From the IMG/VR virus record IMGVR_UViG_3300009161_000006, positions 1 to 60,984 of that record: a stretch of DNA of 60,984 nucleotides; one strand, given 5' to 3'. The position numbers and the translations under genes are program-made. Under the pieces are notes generated by a model, which worked only from the letters and a program-made list of their open reading frames with translations, was not told the DNA's origin and made no database searches. This document shows positions 57,178 through 60,984 of the stretch, piece after piece (the stretch's first letter is position 1; each line of letters begins with the position of its first letter). This DNA comes from a virus.

Positions 57178-59669
57178 AAGATACGATAATAGATATAACC
57201 TCTGCTTCATTCCCAAGTCAGTTAGCAACGGACAGCGAAAAAGCAACAGAAAAATTTGGGCTCCAAGTAGGACAAGCTATTCAGTATGAGTGGTTTAGAA
57301 AGGATGGTGGGTCCTGTAGATTTTATAGTCAATGGAAAGATTTCCATAGGTTAAGGTTGTATGCAAGAGGGGAGCAATCCATAGCAAAATATAAAAACGA
57401 GCTAGCAATAGATGGTGATTTATCATACTTAAATTTAGATTGGACACCTGTTCCTATACTTCCTAAATTTGTAGACATTGTAGTTAATGGAATGTCTGAT
57501 AGATTATTTAAGGTTAAGGCATACTCTCAAGACGCAATGTCTCAACAAAAGAGAAGTAAGTTTCAAGATATGGTTGAGGGACAAATGGTAGCCAAAGTCC
57601 CACTTGAGATTATTCAAGAGAAGACAGGGGTTGACCCATTTATTATGCCTCCCGAGCAGTTGCCTAAAACAGATGAAGAGCTAGCTCTTTTCATGCAAAT
57701 AAACTACAAGCCTGCAATTGAGATTGCTGAAGAAGAAGCTATTAATACCATATTTGATGAGAACCATTATCAAGACATTAGAAAAAGAGTAGACTATGAT
57801 TTGGCAGTAATAGGGATTGGTATAGCAAAGCATGAATTTTTATTAGGTTCAGGTGTTTCTATTTCATATGTAGACCCTGCAAATGTAGTTTACAGTTATA
57901 CTGAGTCTCCTACTTTTGATGACTGCTTTTATTGGGGTGAAATAAAAACACTTCCAATTACAGAGTTATTAAAAATCAAGCCTTCTTTAAAGAAAGAAGA
58001 ATTAGAGAAAATATCTAAAAGCAGTCAAGGGTGGTATGATTACTATAATGTATCTCAATTCTACGAGAATAGTCTTTTTTATAAAGACACTTGTACGTTG
58101 CTTTATTTTAATTACAAGACAACAAAAAAAATAGTATACAAAAAGAAATTACTTGAGGGTGGTGGAACGAGAGTGATTGAAAAAGATGATACATTCAACC
58201 CTCCGGTTGAAATGATGGAAGAGAACAATTTTGTTAAGATTGAAAAAACAATTGATGTTTGGTATGATGGGGTAATGGTTATGGGAACAAACATAATTAT
58301 AAAGTGGGAGATGTCGGAAAATATGGTTAGACCTAAGTCAACTTCTCAGCATGCTCTTCCAAACTATGTTGCTACCGCCCCACGTATGTATAAAGGAAAC
58401 ATTGAATCTTTAGTTAGACGAATGATTCCATTTGCAGATTTGATACAGATAACACACTTGAAGCTACAGCAAGTTATTGCAAGGGTAGTGCCTGATGGTG
58501 TATTTATTGATGCGGATGGTTTAAATGAGGTTGATTTAGGAACGGGTGCCGCATATAATCCTGAAGATGCACTAAGGTTGTATTTTCAAACGGGTAGTGT
58601 TATTGGAAGAAGCTACACTCAAGAGGGTGATTACAATAATGCTAAAGTTCCAATTACTCAATTAACTTCAAACTCAGGATTAAGTAAAACTCAAATGCTC
58701 ATATCTAACTATAATCATTATATGGATATGATTCGTTCTGTAACAGGATTGAATGAGGCGAGAGACGGAAGTAATCCTGACCCCAACTCATTGGTTGGTG
58801 TTCAGAAGCTTGCTGCATTAAATTCAAATACAGCTACAAGACATATCCTTGAAGGGGCCTTATATATTTATAGGAGTTTAGCAGAGGCGTTAACGTATAG
58901 AGTTGGAGATATATTGCAGTATGCAGATTTCAAAGATGACTTTGCAAATAAGATTGGAAAATATAATGTTTCAATATTAAATGATATTTCGGATTTATAT
59001 ATTTATGATTTTGGAATTTTTATTGAAGTATCTCCTGATGAAGAACAAAAAGCACAGCTTGAAGCAAATATACAAATGGCTTTATCTAAAGGAGATATAA
59101 ATCTTGAAGATGCAATTGATATTCGTGAGTTAAGAAATCTTAAGCTTGCTAATCAATTGTTAAAGATGAAGAGAACTCAAAAGCAAGATAGAGAAAGTCA
59201 AAATCAAATGCAGATGCAAGCAATGCAGGCACAGCAACAATTAAAGTCTCAAGAGCTAGCAATGCAAACTGCTATGCAAAAGATACAAATGGAGTCTGAG
59301 GCAAAAATGAAATTAAGAGAAGCTGAGGTTAACTTTAATATCCAACAATTAACAGCAGAGGCTCAACTTAAAAAAGACCTAATGGCTGTAGAGTTTGATT
59401 ATAATATGCAGCTAAGTGGTCTTACTCAAAACAATTTGAAAACCCGAGAGGATGAGAGAGAAAATGCTAAGTCAAAAAGAATAAGTCAGCAGAATACCGA
59501 GCAATCAAAATTAATAAACCAACGGAAAAATAATTTACCTCCTCAAGACTTTCAGTCTAATCAAAATAACATAGATGGATTTGATGTGTCTCAATCTAAA
59601 CCAATGACTTTTGAGTCAAATGAAGATAGTTTAGATGGATTTGATATGAGTGAATTTTCACCTCGTTAA
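57174..59669 (+). CDS. Portal protein, crAss-like
   Basis: 831 aa. YSQWKDFHRLRLYARGEQSI, then LDWTPVPILPKFVDIVVNGMSDR (about 80-110) is the signature opening of crAss-like portals. A middle with RDGSNPDPNSLVGVQKL and the C-terminal Gln/Met-rich coiled coil (about 655-780), plus repeated DGFDxS boxes at the end, follow. It forms the dodecameric DNA gate at the head vertex. TAATG-like overlap with terL shows one operon. Confidence 0.85.
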   Translation: MKDTIIDITSASFPSQLATDSEKATEKFGLQVGQAIQYEWFRKDGGSCRFYSQWKDFHRLRLYARGEQSIAKYKNELAIDGDLSYLNLDWTPVPILPKFVDIVVNGMSDRLFKVKAYSQDAMSQQKRSKFQDMVEGQMVAKVPLEIIQEKTGVDPFIMPPEQLPKTDEELALFMQINYKPAIEIAEEEAINTIFDENHYQDIRKRVDYDLAVIGIGIAKHEFLLGSGVSISYVDPANVVYSYTESPTFDDCFYWGEIKTLPITELLKIKPSLKKEELEKISKSSQGWYDYYNVSQFYENSLFYKDTCTLLYFNYKTTKKIVYKKKLLEGGGTRVIEKDDTFNPPVEMMEENNFVKIEKTIDVWYDGVMVMGTNIIIKWEMSENMVRPKSTSQHALPNYVATAPRMYKGNIESLVRRMIPFADLIQITHLKLQQVIARVVPDGVFIDADGLNEVDLGTGAAYNPEDALRLYFQTGSVIGRSYTQEGDYNNAKVPITQLTSNSGLSKTQMLISNYNHYMDMIRSVTGLNEARDGSNPDPNSLVGVQKLAALNSNTATRHILEGALYIYRSLAEALTYRVGDILQYADFKDDFANKIGKYNVSILNDISDLYIYDFGIFIEVSPDEEQKAQLEANIQMALSKGDINLEDAIDIRELRNLKLANQLLKMKRTQKQDRESQNQMQMQAMQAQQQLKSQELAMQTAMQKIQMESEAKMKLREAEVNFNIQQLTAEAQLKKDLMAVEFDYNMQLSGLTQNNLKTREDERENAKSKRISQQNTEQSKLINQRKNNLPPQDFQSNQNNIDGFDVSQSKPMTFESNEDSLDGFDMSEFSPR

Positions 59670-59687
59670 TTATTAATTATTTTTGTA

Positions 59688-59695
59688 TAACTTTG
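59688..59695 (+). promoter_or_regulatory. Rightward -7 boxes before scaffold/capsid
   Basis: TAACTTTG (59688) and TATTTTTG (59678) lie 22-32 nt before the scaffold gene. One of them probably drives scaffold and capsid expression. Confidence 0.6.
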
Positions 59696-59716
59696 TAAAA
59701 AATTAAATCAAATAAA

Positions 59717-60829
59717 ATGGAAATTAAAGTAAGAGCAATCGGTGACGTAGAAACAAAAAGCGTTGCACAAATAGAAGAAGAGCTTCTAGTTAAGCACGAA
59801 GAATCACTATCAACAGATAATGTGGTCCAAGAGCAAGAACAAGAGCAAGAGCAAGAAGTAACTCAAGTTGAACCACAGGAAGAGTCCTATGAGGAAGAGT
59901 TGAGTGAAGAAAAAGTTCTTTCATATATTGGAAAAAGATATAATAAAGAAATTAGTTCATTTGATGAACTGATGGCGGAAAGGCAATCTAGTGAAGAAAT
60001 CCCTTCAGATGTAGCGGCTTATATGAAATATAAGAAAGATACAGGAAGAGGATTTGAAGATTTCATAAAGTTAAATAAAGATTTTGACAATATGGACTCG
60101 GATGGTTTAATAAAAGAGTATCTACAATCTACGAATTCAGAGTTGGATTCCGATGATATAGATGCATTGATGGAAGATTATCAATATGATGAGGACATCG
60201 ATGATGACTCTTTTATTAAGAAAACAAAGATTGCAAAGAAGAAGGTTATTGGGGAAGCCAAGAAATACTTCAATCAACAGAAAGAACAATACTCTGTTCC
60301 TATTGAGTCAATAGGAGTTGGTGTTCCGGATGAAGAAAAAGAAATATACGAGGCATACAAACAATACACCAAAGAAGCGGCGACTATTGATGAATCAAAC
60401 AGGCGTAAGCGCGAATGGTTTGACCAAAAGACAAGTGAGGTTTTAAGCGATGATTTCAAAGGTTTTGATTTCAATATAAACGACAAAAAACTTTCATTTT
60501 CTCCCGGCAATCTAAGCGAGATTAAAAAGAATCATGCAACACCTCAGAACTTTATAAATAAGTTTTTAGATGAGAATGGTTTAATGAAAGACGCAGAAGG
60601 ATACCATAGGTCGTTAGCTATGGCAATGAACCCCGACAAGTTTGCTAAGTTCTTTTACGAACAAGGACAAGCTGATGCTACTGATGATGTTACACGTAAG
60701 ATTAAAAACATAAACATGTCTGAACGTAAGATGTCTGAAGCTAGTACGAAGGTTGATGGAATGCAGGTCAAGTCTCTAAGCCCTGAGTCCGGTAACGGAT
60801 TAAAAATTAGAAGTATGAAAAGAATTTAA
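59717..60829 (+). CDS. Scaffold / head-assembly protein
   Basis: 370 aa, highly acidic at the N-terminus with an EQEQEQEQEQE-type run (about 35-45), then charged helices and a basic C-terminus SGNGLKIRSMKRI. Composition, length and location between portal and capsid genes are those of a podovirus scaffold. The basic tail would bind the capsid inner wall. No protease motif was seen. Confidence 0.7.
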   Translation: MEIKVRAIGDVETKSVAQIEEELLVKHEESLSTDNVVQEQEQEQEQEVTQVEPQEESYEEELSEEKVLSYIGKRYNKEISSFDELMAERQSSEEIPSDVAAYMKYKKDTGRGFEDFIKLNKDFDNMDSDGLIKEYLQSTNSELDSDDIDALMEDYQYDEDIDDDSFIKKTKIAKKKVIGEAKKYFNQQKEQYSVPIESIGVGVPDEEKEIYEAYKQYTKEAATIDESNRRKREWFDQKTSEVLSDDFKGFDFNINDKKLSFSPGNLSEIKKNHATPQNFINKFLDENGLMKDAEGYHRSLAMAMNPDKFAKFFYEQGQADATDDVTRKIKNINMSERKMSEASTKVDGMQVKSLSPESGNGLKIRSMKRI

Positions 60830-60841
60830 AACTAAAACAAA

Positions 60842-60984
60842 ATGGCTATATTAGCATCACCAACTTTTGGGTTGACTCCAAGCTCGGAGCAAGTCCCATT
60901 ACAAACAAATTACATTACCAACTTTAACTTTTTAACTCAGTATCTTCCTGATACTTATGAGAAAGAATTTGAGCGTTATGGTAA
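60842..60984 (+). CDS. Major capsid protein 5' end (partial; continues at base 1)
   Basis: ATG at 60842 after the A-rich leader AAACTAAAACAAA, 12 nt past the scaffold stop. The first 47 codons match the gene that continues at bases 1-1420 of the circle. See the entry at 1-1420. Confidence 0.85.
   Translation, partial: MAILASPTFGLTPSSEQVPLQTNYITNFNFLTQYLPDTYEKEFERYG
60862..60984. repeat. Copy of bases 1-123
   Basis: Exact duplicate of the window start, produced by linear display of a circle. Confidence 0.9.

Noticed and set aside
1-60984. Stop-codon reassignment as in some crAss-like phages
   Set aside because: Genes end normally with TAA, TAG and TGA and no long gene contains an in-frame TAG or TGA that would need readthrough.
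1-60984. CRISPR arrays, tRNA genes, integrase
   Set aside because: No regularly spaced repeats, no cloverleaf that I could recognise and no integrase motif; gaps between genes are mostly too short.

Overview
The window looks like one complete, circular double-stranded DNA phage genome with a Bacteroidetes (probably flavobacterial, aquatic) host. Bases 1-123 are repeated exactly at 60862-60984, inside the major capsid gene, so the molecule is about 60,861 bp opened in that gene. Host assignment rests on the many TAnnTTTG boxes (the Bacteroidetes sigma-ABfr -7 element) in front of genes, on A-rich leaders in place of Shine-Dalgarno sites, and on low GC. The terminase, portal, capsid, ring-like and very large tail/cargo proteins resemble those of crAss-like podoviruses (Crassvirales and relatives). 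The genome is smaller than is usual for that group, and I find no DNA polymerase and no RNA polymerase.

Layout. Two transcription blocks diverge from a 577-bp gene-free region (42200-42776). That region holds a GC-rich alternating GT/GC tract and repeats, and is my candidate replication origin. The leftward block (42199 down to 22799) holds many small early/accessory genes. Among them are a probable amide-ligation cassette (two amidoligase-like enzymes, a class II glutamine amidotransferase and a RadC/JAB protein, 34763-38644), three small secreted or lipoproteins, and a NUMOD4/HNH endonuclease. Next come two DnaA-domain-IV-like proteins, then a recombination/replication module: single-strand annealing protein, PD-(D/E)XK exonuclease, SSB-like protein, primase-helicase, SNF2-like helicase, VRR-NUC and a further PD-(D/E)XK nuclease.

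The rightward block starts at 42777. It first encodes a phage GroEL and GroES, separated by two homing-type endonucleases (HNH, GIY-YIG). The GIY-YIG gene sits in the start of groES and is flanked by a 19-bp duplication. After small basic proteins comes a BspA-like repeat protein (receptor-binding candidate), then a lysis cassette (holin, tiny membrane peptides, YkuD-like enzyme, u-spanin-like lipoprotein). Small terminase, large terminase, portal and scaffold follow, then across the circle join the capsid, ring, 1617-aa tail and 3310-aa virion proteins. This block ends at 22771, converging on the leftward block.

Most noteworthy: the phage chaperonin pair and its homing-endonuclease insertion; the amidoligase/GAT-II/JAB cassette; a family of 16-bp hairpins with covarying arms and TYRA loops, placed 18-26 nt before start codons of left-arm genes; and the candidate origin. 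Functional names come from motif recognition by eye. No database search was run.
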